Shown here: one piece after another, positions 33,354-46,860 of the stretch
How positions within the stretch are numbered: position 1 is the stretch's first letter
How the letters are laid out: each line of letters starts with the position of its first letter
Source: Arthrinium phaeospermum
Taxonomy: Eukaryota > Ascomycota > Sordariomycetes > Amphisphaeriales > Apiosporaceae
DNA length: 64,000 nucleotides
Assembly: GCA_006503535.1 (NCBI GenBank)
Contig: QYRS01000004.1
Coordinates: 2,046,001 to 2,110,000 of the forward strand
Reading direction: 5' to 3'
Translations under genes and position numbers: made by a program
Notes under the pieces: model-generated
What the model saw: only the letters and a program-made list of their open reading frames with translations
What the model was told of the DNA's origin: nothing
Database searches by the model: none

Positions 33354-33358
33354 TTTTT
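33354..33358 (+). terminator. RNA polymerase III T-run terminator
   Basis: Five T starting three bases after the discriminator base of the initiator tRNA; more T runs follow (33369-33376). Confidence 0.75.
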
Positions 33359-36300
33359 CATTTTCAATTTTTTTTCTCTTCTCTTTCAGCATATTCTTTT
33401 TGCCATAGCAATATGTGCACATGCTGCAAAAATCGATATCTAGTACGTTATCTGATCCAAATTTATTACACTGAAGCCTGGCCCTCTTCCATAACTGCTT
33501 GTCTGGTTCTGCTCTTGCCATACTGCAAACCATACAAATTAGTCTAAATATGAGGTAACGTAAGCATCCTGATACGAAATATCCATCATGCTTGTGAGCC
33601 AAGAGGGTTATCCCGAGCTTATGGAATGTTGAAGATGATTCATTGCAGGTATATGTCACTCATCTGTAGCATCAAGATGTATAAATACAATGTCGATATG
33701 ATATTAGCAGCGAGTACATTACATCGACACACATGAGAAATCTGAGATGGATCATAAAGGTACCGAAACACGTGGCAACCCAGACGCAGACCCCGGGGAA
33801 AGGAGCATCGATGCAGAAGCATCCTTCGCACTCGCATCTTCTTGCCTGTTTCAAGATCGTAGGACTTCATCATGAGCCATGACTCCGTCCAGTGCTCATT
33901 TCCCGGTACCAGCATGGTGAACTCTGGGGTCCACTCCACCACCACGTGGTATGGTAGTATCTCTGGCTATTCTTAGTAGATCCGGTGCTTCATCGGTATA
34001 GCTCACGTAATACAGGTTACACAGTAGCGAGCACCATGAGCATCGGACAGGGGTATACCGTTGCGTTGAAGAGGGCCTGTGTATAGGCCCCTCAGACTAC
34101 AATGGCTCGCTTCAAGGGGCGATGGGGATGGATAAACAGGTACTTGACGATACCTTCGGGGGAATCCTGCTCAAAACAACCGTAACCATCATGGCCACTG
34201 CGTGATGGGGCAAGCAACCCCTACACCATCATCTCTTATGGCGAATCCCTCCGGCCTTCCGTGCCATGCCTCATCCGATGCTCGCTGCAGAATCCTTTGG
34301 ACGCTGGGACTGGGGCGGCAAGAATGCGGCCCCGTACCGCGAATCCCTCCGAAGAGTCTCTCCGAGCACTGCCACCCCTTTGTGCGACAGTCGTTAGTCA
34401 ATTAAGATAATTATCTTATACCATCCTCGACATGTCGAAATCAAGGATCGGGTGGATGTGTAACACTGTGCCAGTAGCACGAAGAAAACGTGGGTGGGAA
34501 ATCGCGCTTGTGCAGTTGTGGTGGGCCAGCTGTGCGATGATGCGTGCTGTGTGCGGTTCTCCAAATGCACGACGTTTTATTTAGACCAGAATGTGTACAA
34601 TGCAACTACTGCGCCACGAGAGGTCCCCTTTGTGTTTCTCCGCCCCCAAAAGGGGAGACAAGCAGGGTGACGGTGTGTGACAAGCGGGGGCGGAGCAATA
34701 CCCGAGACTCGGTCAGAGTCGATCCTACGGCAATCTCGGACCGGCTCAGGTGGTGGATGACGGACCCCGACGTCAGCTCCCAGCCGGATATCCATACGAT
34801 GGCATTGTCAAGGACTCATCCAGCGCCGACTAGGTCTCACCAAGTCTGCTTCCCCATATGATGGCGACCGTGAAACCGTGCCACAGAAATTGCCCCAGGC
34901 GCCGGGCACCGTTGTATGTGCTGGATGACGAGCTGTTTGTTAAGCTTGTCATTGTGACATGTTCTGGTGTCGTGCGCGGCGCTCCAAAACATTGGGGTCC
35001 ACGAAGGGTTGAGCTACCGCTCTTGAACGTATGACCGTGGGCTCGACTGTTCGAAATCCGGTCAGCGGGTGTGCGGATGCAAAGCGTTCCTTTGCGAATT
35101 GGTCCTTACCAGGTTCCTGCAAATTGGAGGTCTTCCTGAAGGCTACTTCGTTGCGTCCTGCAGACGACACTGTGTACGAAGCAGTGGCGGTTGGGGGCTT
35201 TCGCGCTGGCGTCAAGCGACCTTTGAAAAGAGTTCTCGGATGCGTCACCGCGCCTGACGAGGAAGACATGGCAAATAACCCAGATGATGATCAGAAGCAG
35301 CCACGATAAGTGGCACACTCAATGTGCCTCAGGTACTTGTTCGATACTTTCTCTGTTGTCTGGTGACTTTGCGATACTGGAGAAGCCAGAGAGCACGATT
35401 GATGTGACGATGGTTCTGGACTGAATGATTGACGAGCTCTGGTTTCATCGGGATTCTCTCTCTGAATTGGTGAGGGTGAGGTCGTTCTCGGCATTGAAAT
35501 CAATTCCCTGCAGATTGGCGGTTGTTAGGTTTGGGCAAATTTGGCCAATCAGAACTCGTCCTGTCTCGTTCCTTGCATACGGACTCGTTCATTCCATCTC
35601 AATCTCTACATTGCCGCCGCATTTCCACCACAAGCCAACATAGTTCGAAAGCAGATCCCGCATACGCCTTGGAACCGGAGTATGGGGTCGGATCTCTTTG
35701 GCTTCATCAGATATCCATGATCCAAGGGCTGGTTCGCTCACTAACCGAGGCCATCGACTACTCCAGGACAGCGGGACACCGATCTATGCAATAACGTGCC
35801 ATTGAGAATCTCACCTTGCGCAAGACCCAAATGGCAAATGCTCCGCTGCAAAGACCGATACTGAGGGGTGGTAACCTTGGACGACCCTTGCGTCTAAGGT
35901 GTTCAGTCAACCAGTCTTGTTCAAGACACTGACTGCGGTGATAACTCGCAAATGGTTGCATTGGACTTGCGCTTCATGGCATCTTGTTATGGCTATGGCG
36001 TGCAGAATGGATCCATGGTGACAAGATCATTGCACCAGACGCAGCCTTTTCTCCTAGCGAGATGGGGAGACGGTGTGTATCGGACTGGACTTCGGCCAAA
36101 TACACAGGACGAATCTACTGGGGCGATCGAAGGTCACCCGGTACCGACTTGGTGTTTTGATTTGATGGCGGCAACGTCCTGGGACCTTCTAGCAGTACAT
36201 CCGAGCTCTAGGCATCGAATAGGCCTTTGCCCAAGGCCAAGGACTAGCCAGTGGTCCCGAGGAGGTGGAATAGCTTCAGTGTGGCAGGTACTTTGTACGA

Positions 36301-37692
36301 GGGCGTATACAAGAAAGCCCCTTTTTCTGTGCTGTCCCTTCCCATCATGTCCGCCCTTGCTTAGCTAGACCTTCTACGAAACAGAGCCGTATCTGGCCTC
36401 TCGCCTTTCCTGGTCCATTTCCATGCAAGTTATCTTGACATTTGCGTCTACAGGGCCTGCTTCCCGCGCCCCCCATTACCGCCTATTATATTCCAAGAGA
36501 TTCATCCCTTTGCCAGCCAGTCCACTCGCAAACTGCTCAAGTGCGCACACCTGAGTGCATTCGCAGAACTGGCCTCTTGTTGGTATCAAGGTAGGGGCCA
36601 TTGGTGTTCATCCTGCTTAGTCATATAGCAGCTAGAATAGGCTTGACAGTTCAGGGGTTCGTGCTAGCTCTACAGTTACATGACATCAGTTGGAAGGGGC
36701 TTCTTAGCATCTGGGGTAAAGGCCCCCCAACCAGTACGTAAACATAATAGATCTGTACTATATACTCCGTATCTCCAGTATATATCTGGGGAAATAGTAA
36801 TCCATTAGCATTCCACGTGTCTAGGTAAAGGAGAGCCACCGCCTTTTCAACAATGCCTCCATTTTCTCACAGTCACTAGCGGGTTGAAATGTGTCAATGG
36901 AATCCACGCCTACGGAGTGTTCCGAACCTAATGCTACTTTAAACCGGACCCTACTTGCATGTCTTAGAACGGACGGGGGTGAACCATACTGTAATGAACT
37001 GCGCAATGCATTCTAGGCGTCTCCTTAGGTGACAACTTTGGCGTAACAAGTACCTGCCTGCAGGAGAACTACTAGTACACCTTCCAACATAACGTCCCTC
37101 TCCGTCACGACATTATGTTGGACTGGAGGGCAGAGCCGGTCGGCTGTACTTTCCCTTTGGTACCTCAACGCTTGAAGCATGAGGGAGCTATCCTAGAACG
37201 AACCCCGCACTTCGGCGAAACGAAACAATGATCCGAAGGTTGTCCCACTTAACCCGAGGGGATTGTGTCTTGTGAGCGGTCGAATTTTTCCCAAGTGAAG
37301 GGAAGGAGCTTGGGCGCAAAAGCCGGACTGACCTAGGGTCAGTTACGCTAAAGATTCCCCGCAGCGCGCAAGCAAGTATGTAGGATAGCAGCGCAAAAAA
37401 AGAAAAGGAAAAAAGAGGAAGAAAGTACATCAATTACTCGGCATCGAGTATTTTTTTTTTCGTCGCTTGCTCCTCACCCCGCCCGCTCAAGCCCGCCATT
37501 TCGACTTTCCCTCCGTATTCGGCAGCGTTTCGACTATCCATCATTCGATCCCAGACAACGCGACTTCGGACCTCCAACTCCAGCGCCTTGCTGGTTCGTC
37601 TGTAGGCTTAAGTGGAAACGCCGCCAATAATTAATATACCACGTTCTCACGGGAAGCTCCTTGGCTCGGCCGAACCGGCCTCGTCCAATTGT
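33359..37692. other. Intergenic, no gene firmly supported
   Basis: About 4.3 kb. Two minus-strand frames have somewhat protein-like composition (33640-33945 and 34949-35269), but neither has a recognisable domain or a convincing splice chain. A perfect 9-bp inverted repeat CCAACATAA/TTATGTTGG lies at 37084-37121. The last about 300 bp are the promoter and leader of the Zn2Cys6 gene, with a T9 run at about 37450. Confidence 0.4.
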
Positions 37693-40117
37693 ATGGATGG
37701 CCACTCCATCACCGGCGCCGCCTCCGCGTCGCTGAGTCCTACATCGCCCGTCAGCGCCCGCCATGGCCTGGGCTCCGCGATTAAGAGAAAGCGCAGCATC
37801 GGTGGCCTGGACAGCAGCCCCGGGAGCGGCATTGGCATGGACGATGACCAATCCCTTCTAGAACCAGAGAAAAAGCGACAACCGGGCGTCAAGCGCGCTT
37901 GTAACGAATGTCGCCAGCAGAAAGTGAGTCAAAAACGTGGACGACGGGTGTGGCTACAGAATTGTGCAACCCAGCTGTAGGACTTCAACCCAAGACATAC
38001 ATGCGCGCATATATTTTCCAGCAAAAAATGGGCTAACAGTGATACTCTCGAAATACAGTTGCGGTGCGATGTGGTACAAGATCCTTTCCAGAGCTGTTCG
38101 CGATGTAATCGCCTGAAGCTCGAGTGTAAAATCGAGTCCAATTTTAAGCGCGTAGGCAAGCGATCGAAACACGCCGAGATGGAGAAGGAGATTGATCGTT
38201 TGCGACGGAACATGCAGCAAGCCAAGGCCCAGGGCTATGTCATGGACGAAGACGACGACATGACCCCCCAACTCCAGTCGCCCGTCGCTAACAGCAACTA
38301 CTCCCATACCCGTAACCCTTCTCTCATGGGTTCCGACGAGGCTGTTAACTCCCTCCTCACTCTTAAGAGGGGTGGCTCATATAGCATTCCGACACACTAC
38401 GCCTACGAATTGGAAACAGTTCGTCTGACCGAGCAGGACGTCAATGGACTCTTCCAGGAATTCTTTGCCTACTACCACCCCTTCCTCCCTTTCCTCAACC
38501 CGGAACAGTCACCCGACCTCTACTTCCAACAGCATGCGTTGCTATTCTGGTCCATTGTAGCCATAGCGGCGCGGCGCTACGGCAACGGTACGCGGACCAG
38601 CATTCTGCATGAATTGGCGGGGGGGCCTTTACACCGTCTGCTCTGGAGCACGGTCGGCGATGTACCCAACAGTTACTTTGTTGTCAAAGCCTTATGTCTA
38701 ATATGTACATGGCCGTTGCCAACGAGCACTACAACTGCAGACCCGTCACATATATTGTGTGTGATGATGAAGGCTGCCACCGGCATCGGCTTACATCGTC
38801 CGAACCATACCCAGGACTTCTCCAGAGTGTCTGTGGAACTGAACAAGGATCAGCTCCATGACCGAGTTACCACCTGGGCCGTGTGCAACATAGTTGCGCA
38901 ATCCATAGGTACTGGCTACGGCCAACCTGCCAGTACTCTCTATGACTGGACACTTGCTATTCGCCCCGGTGAGGACGGGCCTTTTACCTTGTCTCCTGAA
39001 TTGGAGGCCAGACTCCGGGTTGAGCGATTCTGCGACAAGGTCTCAAAGGAAATGTATAGCAACGCCAGCGATCCGCGAGGCGTGGCTGGTGATGAGCATC
39101 GCGCGATGCTTATGCGAGTATATCGTCGGGAGTACCAAGAATTGCAAGCGTCTATTCTTTCCCAGCGCCTCTCGCCCATTGTCGAGGTACATCTGAGGGC
39201 AGCTGCTATACACATGCGCCTTGCTGGGTTTTTCGACTCGAGCGCCACGCCCGGATACATGGATGATCTGATGGGTCTATGGCGAGCTGTGTCGGGCTTT
39301 CTTGATTTATTATTCCAAGATAGCAACCACCAAATCCTGCGCTTTGCCACCAACTATATTCAACAGATGTTAGTGGCTGCCGGGTTCGCGCTTCTGAAGT
39401 TACTCAGGTCGTTCTTCGCAAAGACTACCGTTGACTTTGAGCGGGGACGGAGTCTTTTCCACAAGACAATCCAAGCCATCAGAAAGACCAGCGTCGTGGA
39501 CAACGATCTTCAGTGGAGATTAGCAGAGCTTATGGTCCAGATGTGGAATGGCGCCCGGGTGGACAGTAATGCTCACCACGACAGGGACCCTACAGAGATC
39601 GATGATAGTCTGCAGTTGAAAGTGCGCTGTAGGCACAGTATGAGCCTCGTCTTCGACTCCATCTGGCGATGGAGGGAGGAGTACCAAGCTCAAGGGCGTG
39701 GTACTCTTGACTGTAAGTACCTATCACCCACATGGCATTCTGCCGCCGCCCCCTCCCCCTCCCCCCCCCCCTTTCCTTATTCTTGGCCAAGACCCCTAAC
39801 GGATGATGCCTGGCTAACGTCACGTAGCCCTCAAACAAGCCACTAATCCAGACTCGGCTAACGAGTCCTCAGCATCCTCAACCCACCTAGACAGCACCCT
39901 GATGCCTCAACAGAATAACGTGACGAGTTTCATTGCTGGAAACGGCGCTTTGACGCCCAATGCCCACAGCAGTATAAATGCGGGCGCCAACAGCATGCTT
40001 GCAGGGATCGGATACGGAAGTGATTCGAACTACGATTTCTTTGACCCTCAAACTTGGATGGTAGAAGGATTACTGGACTTCAACTACTCCTTGCCCGCGC
40101 CCCTCGAGGGAATGTAG
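37693..40117 (+). CDS. Zn2Cys6 transcription factor, Leu3/War1-like
   Basis: Three exons, 37693-37923, 38059-39712 and 39828-40117; about 724 aa. The zinc cluster has spacing C-x2-C-x6-C-x9-C-x2-C-x6-C (Cys70, 73, 80, 90, 93, 100: RACNECRQQK, then LRCD, then CSRCNRLKLEC). The 135-nt first intron falls between the second and third Cys codons and must be removed to make the finger. A basic linker and a short coiled coil (HAEMEKEIDRLRRNMQQAK) follow, typical for dimerisation. The middle is a fungal-specific transcription-factor domain (FFAYYHPFLPFLNPEQSPDL, ALLFWSIVAIAARRYG, ATGIGLHRPNH). The C-terminus FFDPQTWMVEGLLDFNYS looks like an acidic/aromatic activation segment. RQQK and the linker recall Leu3/War1-type factors; the target pathway is unknown. 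The first ATG in frame is at 37693. Confidence 0.88.
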
Positions 40118-43028
40118 GAAAAACACCCAAACTTTCCAGGGACACTAGTTCGGAGTAGAGCCTGTTGAAGAACAAATCAAGTCAACTGGCGTAAGACTAA
40201 CTGGGGACGATTAGCGATGCGGGAAATTGCTTTTATTAACTGCACGATATACTGGCTACGGAGGGTTCGTTTCTTATGGAGAATGCTTTAATACCCTGTT
40301 AGTATACTATATCTCCTAGAAGGCCAGCTTTTGAGCCTTAGTAAGGGGTTTTCCTTCAAGGCTACTTCTTTTTGGGAGCGAGACACGATACGCCACTTCT
40401 GAGCGTCGTGCATTTCATATCACGTATACAGTACCGGGCATCAAGGGGGGGTTTTATTTGATGGGCAGCACCAATTTGCTGCAAATAATGAATGGATTTA
40501 TGAGATAACTAGGTGTCTACTTATACACAATAAACGTCCATTACACTTTGCTTCTAGTAGTAGTCGAGTGAATGCCCGCACCGTATGTGTATGAAGATCG
40601 AAGCAATGCAGCTGTTGAGGAATTCTCACCGAGGCGTGGGTTCAGAGCAAACAGTACTTTCTTTGGTTGAGTACGGGCATCGGGACCAGCCTGTCGGTGC
40701 CGTTCGGGACCCGACCAGAGACCTTCGATGTTGTGACCAAAGTTGAAACATGTGCGTTCTACATCAGCACACCCTCTCCAAGTACTATTTTAGGCATGAT
40801 CTCAGGACCGAATGGTGGTGCTGTCGATGATATTAATGGCCGTATCAATGCGAGGGCAGTGAGTGTCAAGCAAACAGGTGCCAGGTGTCAGGTGTCAATT
40901 GTGTTGCATGCATGCGACTTGCTCGCATTGCAGCCATTCCAAGATTGATATCACATGGCATCCTCTCGTCGTCTGGTGAGCATTCACTCTGTCGGAAACC
41001 CGTTGAAATGGATCGGACCCCAAACCCCAACTACTTGGCGTACAAACAAGAGCGCCACCTCCGCGCGACCACCTCTTATTCCCTGCACAGAAAGCCCAAT
41101 GACGGGCGATAAGATCCCGCAAGGCCCGGCTCGTCGCAGGAAAGGATTGTCAAGGACAGGGCCTCTTGCAGTCTTACTTCCTGTTCTAAAAACCTTTAAT
41201 CTTAGTTTGATTTCTTCTTGCATTGGGGATCGCGGCTTCTCATTTGATCGTGTAAGCGATAGACGCCGCTGCGGGCATATTGTGTGAACAAACCTCTCCT
41301 TTGAACCTAATGTTCGCCCCAAACCAACGCGCACCAACTTGGCCCATGGCCCACTGCCTGCCATTGGTTGCGCCGGCTAGATGAATCCGGATACCATGAC
41401 GCCAATTAGGCAATCAACGGTGAGCAGGGTCGCATCGAATGCTGCCGTTCGTTCAGAAGCGACGGGCGCCGGACATTCTATTTCCTCTTGCCCCCATGTT
41501 GCAGTCGAGGATGGATGGGATGAATGAAGGATGACTGCAGTCTGACATGCTCGAGCTTCCTCAGGGTTCCCACATGGCTCAATGCAGGAGAACGGGGGGA
41601 GGGGATTTAGGAAAAGGTTGCGAAAGCACCTGCAGCGATTGGACGGTGTGATGAAGGCGGACGACGTGAAGGGGCGTGATAGAGTGATGTCGCCCTGGAC
41701 AATTCATTGGCAGATTGGAGCTTTGAGAAAAGGGACAAAGATGCGTCGAGAAATTGGTGGGGGAAGACGTTCATCTCCAGCAGCATCCCGAATTGCCATT
41801 TCCAAACGAAGCTCCGTCCCTCCCTCGTTCATCATCATACGCGCATCCCGTCTCTGCCTCTCTCGTGCATCTGCGGTCTCGGTGCCTATTGGCCCCAGAC
41901 CGGGCGGGTCCCGGGTAGGGCAGACAGCCGGCTCCAATTCCAATGTCGTGGGGATGGGGATACATCTCCAATACCTGCCATTGACATCTGGACAAATTGG
42001 CCGAGAAAGAGTCGAGGCCTGCGAACTGTAAAAAGACAGGGGTGAAGGTGGATGCGGATTCTCACTACCTACCTGCTACCAATACACCTCATAAGATGTC
42101 GGCTCTTGAGGGTTTCGTCAAATCATCAGATTTGTTCTTTGGCTGTTCGACCGGCCGCTCAGACGGCCACATACCTGGTGGGGCCCGAGGCGTAGACCGT
42201 AGCATGGCCATTCACAGCACCAGAGTTTGGGGCGGGTTTTAGGTCTAGTGTAAGTAAGCAGCTAAAAAATGGAGGGAACCCGAACCTGATTCGGGGGTTT
42301 CTCTGGGGTGGTCTGAAACGGCCATACCGAATTGACGATACGGGCGCGGGCGGGCCTCGACATGGCCGACTTCGCTTTCCCGCCGCCCACTTGGCCGCCT
42401 AAGAGGCCGCTGAGCACCCATAGCAACGAATTGAGATGGGATAAACAACCTCTCCCCCCCTCGCTGCTAAGCGCTATAAAGCAGGGTCTGCAGTCTGGGT
42501 TTCCACCCCAGAGAGGAGATCGCCGGAATCAGCCTCGCCCGACCCGTCAATTGTGCCTTGTCGTCTCTGCCTCTACGGGTCCTCCTTGGTCGGGTCGCAT
42601 GTGCCAGCAGCCCTCAGTCTCAATCGGGCTTCCACGGCCACGATGGCACTGCCGACTTGCAGATTAGTGAAAGTGTGACCGAGGGTTACCTGTCCAATGC
42701 GCGTCCAGGATCGGCCCCTGATCTTATTACATACTCAGTGCATGCCACTCCGAATCCTACCGGCAGCGTGCCCATGGGGCCCGGAGGGTCACGGAATGTG
42801 GCAAATCACAGCTGGGCTTGGGGCCGTTTGCTATACCTTTGTGTCCAGGTCTGGGTTTTAGCCCCATCGTGTATGTACCACGGTCTGGAGAGTGCTCTCT
42901 CTCATCCTCCCCGGTGACTCCAACTCTAGAATCGTCATTCAGGGGGGCGCTGCCCTGGCCCCTTTGGAGGAAGAGGCGTGGCAAATTCAGGCCATAGGCT
43001 CATCACTCTATTCCCCGTATGACGCATG

Positions 43029-43050
43029 GTACGTATGTATGTATGCATGC
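43029..43050. repeat. GTAC/GTAT array
   Basis: Short tetranucleotide array GTACGTATGTATGTATGC; similar arrays recur at 45.5 and 46.8 kb. Confidence 0.8.
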
Positions 43051-45508
43051 CGGAGACGTCGAGTGGTGCCGCAACATGCCTAACCAAAAGCAAAGAGCTC
43101 ACTGGCTGGGAGGCTTCCTTGGCCTTGAACGTCCGTTTGCAGACAGGATACAGGAGAGGGTGCCGCAGCATCATCTTCCGCACTGTCCAGCCCCACGGGA
43201 ATCACCTCCACGGGAACGTTCTAGGTACAAGAAGATTGGGACAATGGTACTCGGTCTCGGGGGAGACAAGTATACCACCTACCTGCCCAGTGACAATATC
43301 CGTCAACTGTCATCACAGTTGCCCCCCATGACACTACGAAGATTGGGGGGGAGTGGGCACACCACAAGCTCGGAGTCTGACTGGCCATGCCTACACACAG
43401 AGAGCTATTTCTTCAAGCGGCATATGGGGAGGCGAATGCAAGTTCAGGGTAGGTGCTATTCAATCCTATGGGCTCGCGTCCGCATTGCTCAAAGTGAACT
43501 GTTACACAGCTACTCCACAACTCTTATCCATCTGCCACCCTGCAATTCGCTCTAGTGTCGAGAAGATGAGCCAATGCTGTGTGTGCATTAGGGGCACCTC
43601 GGATGCCCAAGCCTGCTGCGAAGGTGCTGCGTCTTCAGACCACCCAGAGCGGAAAGGGGGAAGGGGGGAGGGGGGCAAGCACCCTCTTCCCTCTCCAGCA
43701 CTAAGGGTGGATGGATGACAAGCCGAGATACCAGCGAGATGCCCCCCAAACCAAGGACTCGATGGATTAGCATTCTTTGTCCAAAGTGTTGGTTGTGGGG
43801 GAGGAATTCGGAAGTGCTGTTGGTGAGCGAGAGGGGAAAATTCCCTTTACTGTCGGCTCTTTCCTTGTAGCCATGCCGGATCTGATGATTGTGCAGCACA
43901 AAGGAGGGGGAGGACACACCAATGCAGTCGTGAGCTCCATCTGAGTATGCTATCGCTCTCACCATGATCTTCTCATTCCGGCATCTGATATCCCGGCATT
44001 GGCAATGGTACAGATTCCAACAGACAAAGTCCAAAGTGGCCGCAACGGGAAGCGAGACGAGCTCATCCGGTAAGCTCACCGGAGTTTCTGCGAGAACTCG
44101 ACGCTGTACCTCTCTTGCTGGTGGTCTAACCTAACCTACTGGCGAGGTGACTTCTACTTTCTGCATCTACAAGGGGTCTATTCATTGCGGTCCCGTACCT
44201 TAGCTATGGATGCTTGGATGGAGGTAAGCACACGGATTGCAGTGCAAGGAAGAAAGTGTCTTTCTCTTTCCCGACCGTACCTGCCTAAGAGCAACAAACG
44301 GTAACCGAGACACCAGGGGAGACGATACGGTGGAACGGATTACGATGTTACCAAGCCACGACGGGAAGCAAGGCATGGAAGATTCTGTACATACCTATTC
44401 GCCCATGTACAACTGCTTATGTACACACAACCTTAGTGCGGCGTTGGGTGTGTACCAACAACGACTGAATAGCCGACGAGCAGGGCAACACTTCCTTCTA
44501 TTAGCTATATCCATAAAAATAAGCGACGTGAAGTGAGACCTGTCATTTCACTACAGTTCATTACTCCAAGTTGCCAAGGTGGATTCTATGTGAGTTGCGC
44601 GCTTGTCTCCGGTTGTCGCCATGAGGTAAGTCGAGTTCGTACAGGGCCGGCGTGTGCCCGAAAGTCCCTGGTCAATGCGGAAACTTCCCCGTCTCTGCCC
44701 AGCACGAGCACGTACAGGCATGCATAATGAGAAGTCTAAGGCCAGGATACCGCGTGCAGCAGCGTACGATCAGCCAGACCGGCTTCATTCATCGCGAGAG
44801 AACTGGAGGCCAAGAAGCCTACCCCCGGGGGACACCGTGCACCGTAGATCTTTCTTCGCGTCTTCCGTTGCGTCTGGTAAGCGCCTGGGTCAGTGGTATG
44901 ACGATGCCATGCCGCGAAAGCAGTGAGAGAGGGCGTTGGTTCTGTCGCCGTTGGGGCGGGTGTTTCGAAGGCGGCCTAAGACCATGGTGAGGGAGACGAG
45001 GGCGGGGGCCCAATCAGGACACCGTTCACACGCGATGGCTCTGGGGGAGGGCTTGCGCGGTTAATCTGCTTGCTGCTCCGTCCGTGCAAACCTTCTGAGA
45101 TGTCGCAGTGGGAGTGGCACGGCAGCAAGTACCCTCATTGGCCATGGGGCTGAGAGGACTGGGGCTAGTGCAGTGCCACAGTGCCTGCAGCGCTTTTGCA
45201 GGTGCTTTTTTGCAGGTGCTTTTCGGCTTTGGCCCCCACCCCACCACCTCCCATCTCTTAGCGTGAACCGACCAGCTGGAACGGATGCTGATAGGCCCAG
45301 ATGCTAGCTCCTGCATTTTCTTGGGTTCCACCGACTTGATGGTCGATCAATCACTCGGAAGTACTGTCGCATTAAGCGCGGGTCGTTTTCCCTTTCAACT
45401 CGCAGCAGCGCCCATGGCATGCGTTACATCAGCTGTACATGATGGTATGCACACTGCAAACTGGCCGCCTTGTACCCATCCCCCATCGCTTCCTCTCACA
45501 CCGATTTT

Positions 45509-45530
45509 GTACGTATGTACGTACGTACAT
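45509..45530. repeat. GTAC/GTAT array
   Basis: GTACGTATGTACGTACGTAC, largely self-complementary, in the gene-free region. Confidence 0.8.
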
Positions 45531-46244
45531 GGGACTGGAACGGAACTGGAACTGGCAGTAGAACTGGGGCACAGAAAGAACACTGCTGCTGCTGTGCTGG
45601 GGTCTAGAAAAGAGTTCCGTGCATTCCGGATCTTCCCTGGAAGCGATACCTGTATACGTTAGGTACTTTCCATCCATGACTTCCCATGATACAAACCTGC
45701 CTCTGCGAGTTTGGCAATCGCTCCACCTATTTAGCATCAATTACTAGGGCTCAAGACGGAAGGAGCGGGTGGAGGAAGCCACATCCCGCTTGGGTGCTGA
45801 TGTCTCCTCTTTGCCTTGCCCGTTTTGCCTAGTTGGGGTGCCCGTTTCCCGCGACCCATGCCATGGCCAGGAGTCGCTTCCCATTCGCGGGCCTGATTAC
45901 TATACAGAGCCCGAGTTTGTCTCCTCATTGTGATGTAAATTTCAGAGTGCAGCAGTAAAGAAATGAGGTAATCTGTTGCAGACACCACTCGGCACTGGCA
46001 TCCTCAGTCAATGGCAGTAGTGTGATACTTCTCTCCCTTTACCCCCCCTCTTCGGACTGCTCTGTTTGCTCTTATGCGGATTGCTTGCATCTGATCTGAT
46101 TCCCAAAGTCGACGAGCTCTGAGCTTGTTGATCCCACCGTATTGGCTCCCGAATTCATGCACTCTTGGGTACCAGGGCGCCTACTTGGCCTTTACCACTC
46201 TGTCATAAGAGGTGGTAGCATGTAGTGTAGGCAAGTGGTGTTTG

Positions 46245-46259
46245 CACACACACACACAC
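46245..46259. repeat. CA dinucleotide microsatellite
   Basis: About seven CA units, then CGCCCCCCGGCG. Confidence 0.85.
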
Positions 46260-46841
46260 GCCCCCCGGCGACGAGACCCGATAATCTGGATAACGCAACT
46301 CGAAGGTGAACTGGATATAGCCACCCACATGAATACGACATGCTCGTGTCCATGTGCCACCCGTTGGTTCAATCAGAGTTTACACGCGCGATCTAATAGA
46401 CGCTGTTCTAACGGCGATGCGGCGGCGGCGGCGTCTATCGTGCGCTGTTTGTTCGTATCGGGGTACTTGGCGGTACATGCGAACGTTGCTCGAGCGATTC
46501 CATCTGGTCTGGTCTGGTCTATTATTGCAGGGCAGGAATTATATGGGTTAATAAGGCTAAGCCCCTGGGTGATCCATGCCCTCTTTGTTGCCGGCGTGAG
46601 TAGGGCATCGTCACAGACCTCCATTCTCGTCGACTTCTCAACCACGTCAACCATCTGGTGGCGATCGCCGCCCTCCCTGATTGAGCTGCTTGTGCCATAC
46701 ATACGGCCCTTTCGATTAATACGCTTCCCCCCAAAAGGTGCTACGGGTTGTTCTCTGCATTTGCACGACAGCAGTCGCGCAACCACAGACAGGGTGGATC
46801 AGATTGTGTCGATTATAGTGTAAGTACGGAGCAAGTAAATG

Positions 46842-46860
46842 TGTATGTATGTATGTAAGT
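46842..46860. repeat. GTAT array
   Basis: GTATGTATGTATGTAAGT; third member of the GTAY arrays in this gene-free region. Confidence 0.8.

Noticed and set aside
33640..33945. 101-codon minus-strand frame
   Set aside because: Starts plausibly but ends in an AT-rich hydrophobic run; no domain or splice partner.
37084..37121. 9-bp inverted repeat CCAACATAA/TTATGTTGG with a 20-nt loop
   Set aside because: Could be a hairpin or dimer site, but it is single and short; no flanking duplication to suggest a transposon.
43019..43555. 178-codon frame in the gene-free block
   Set aside because: No domain, starts inside a GTAY array, and GC-rich DNA yields such frames by chance.
46212..46823. 203-codon frame
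   Set aside because: Runs through a CA microsatellite (THTHA) and Ala repeats; no conserved-looking segment.
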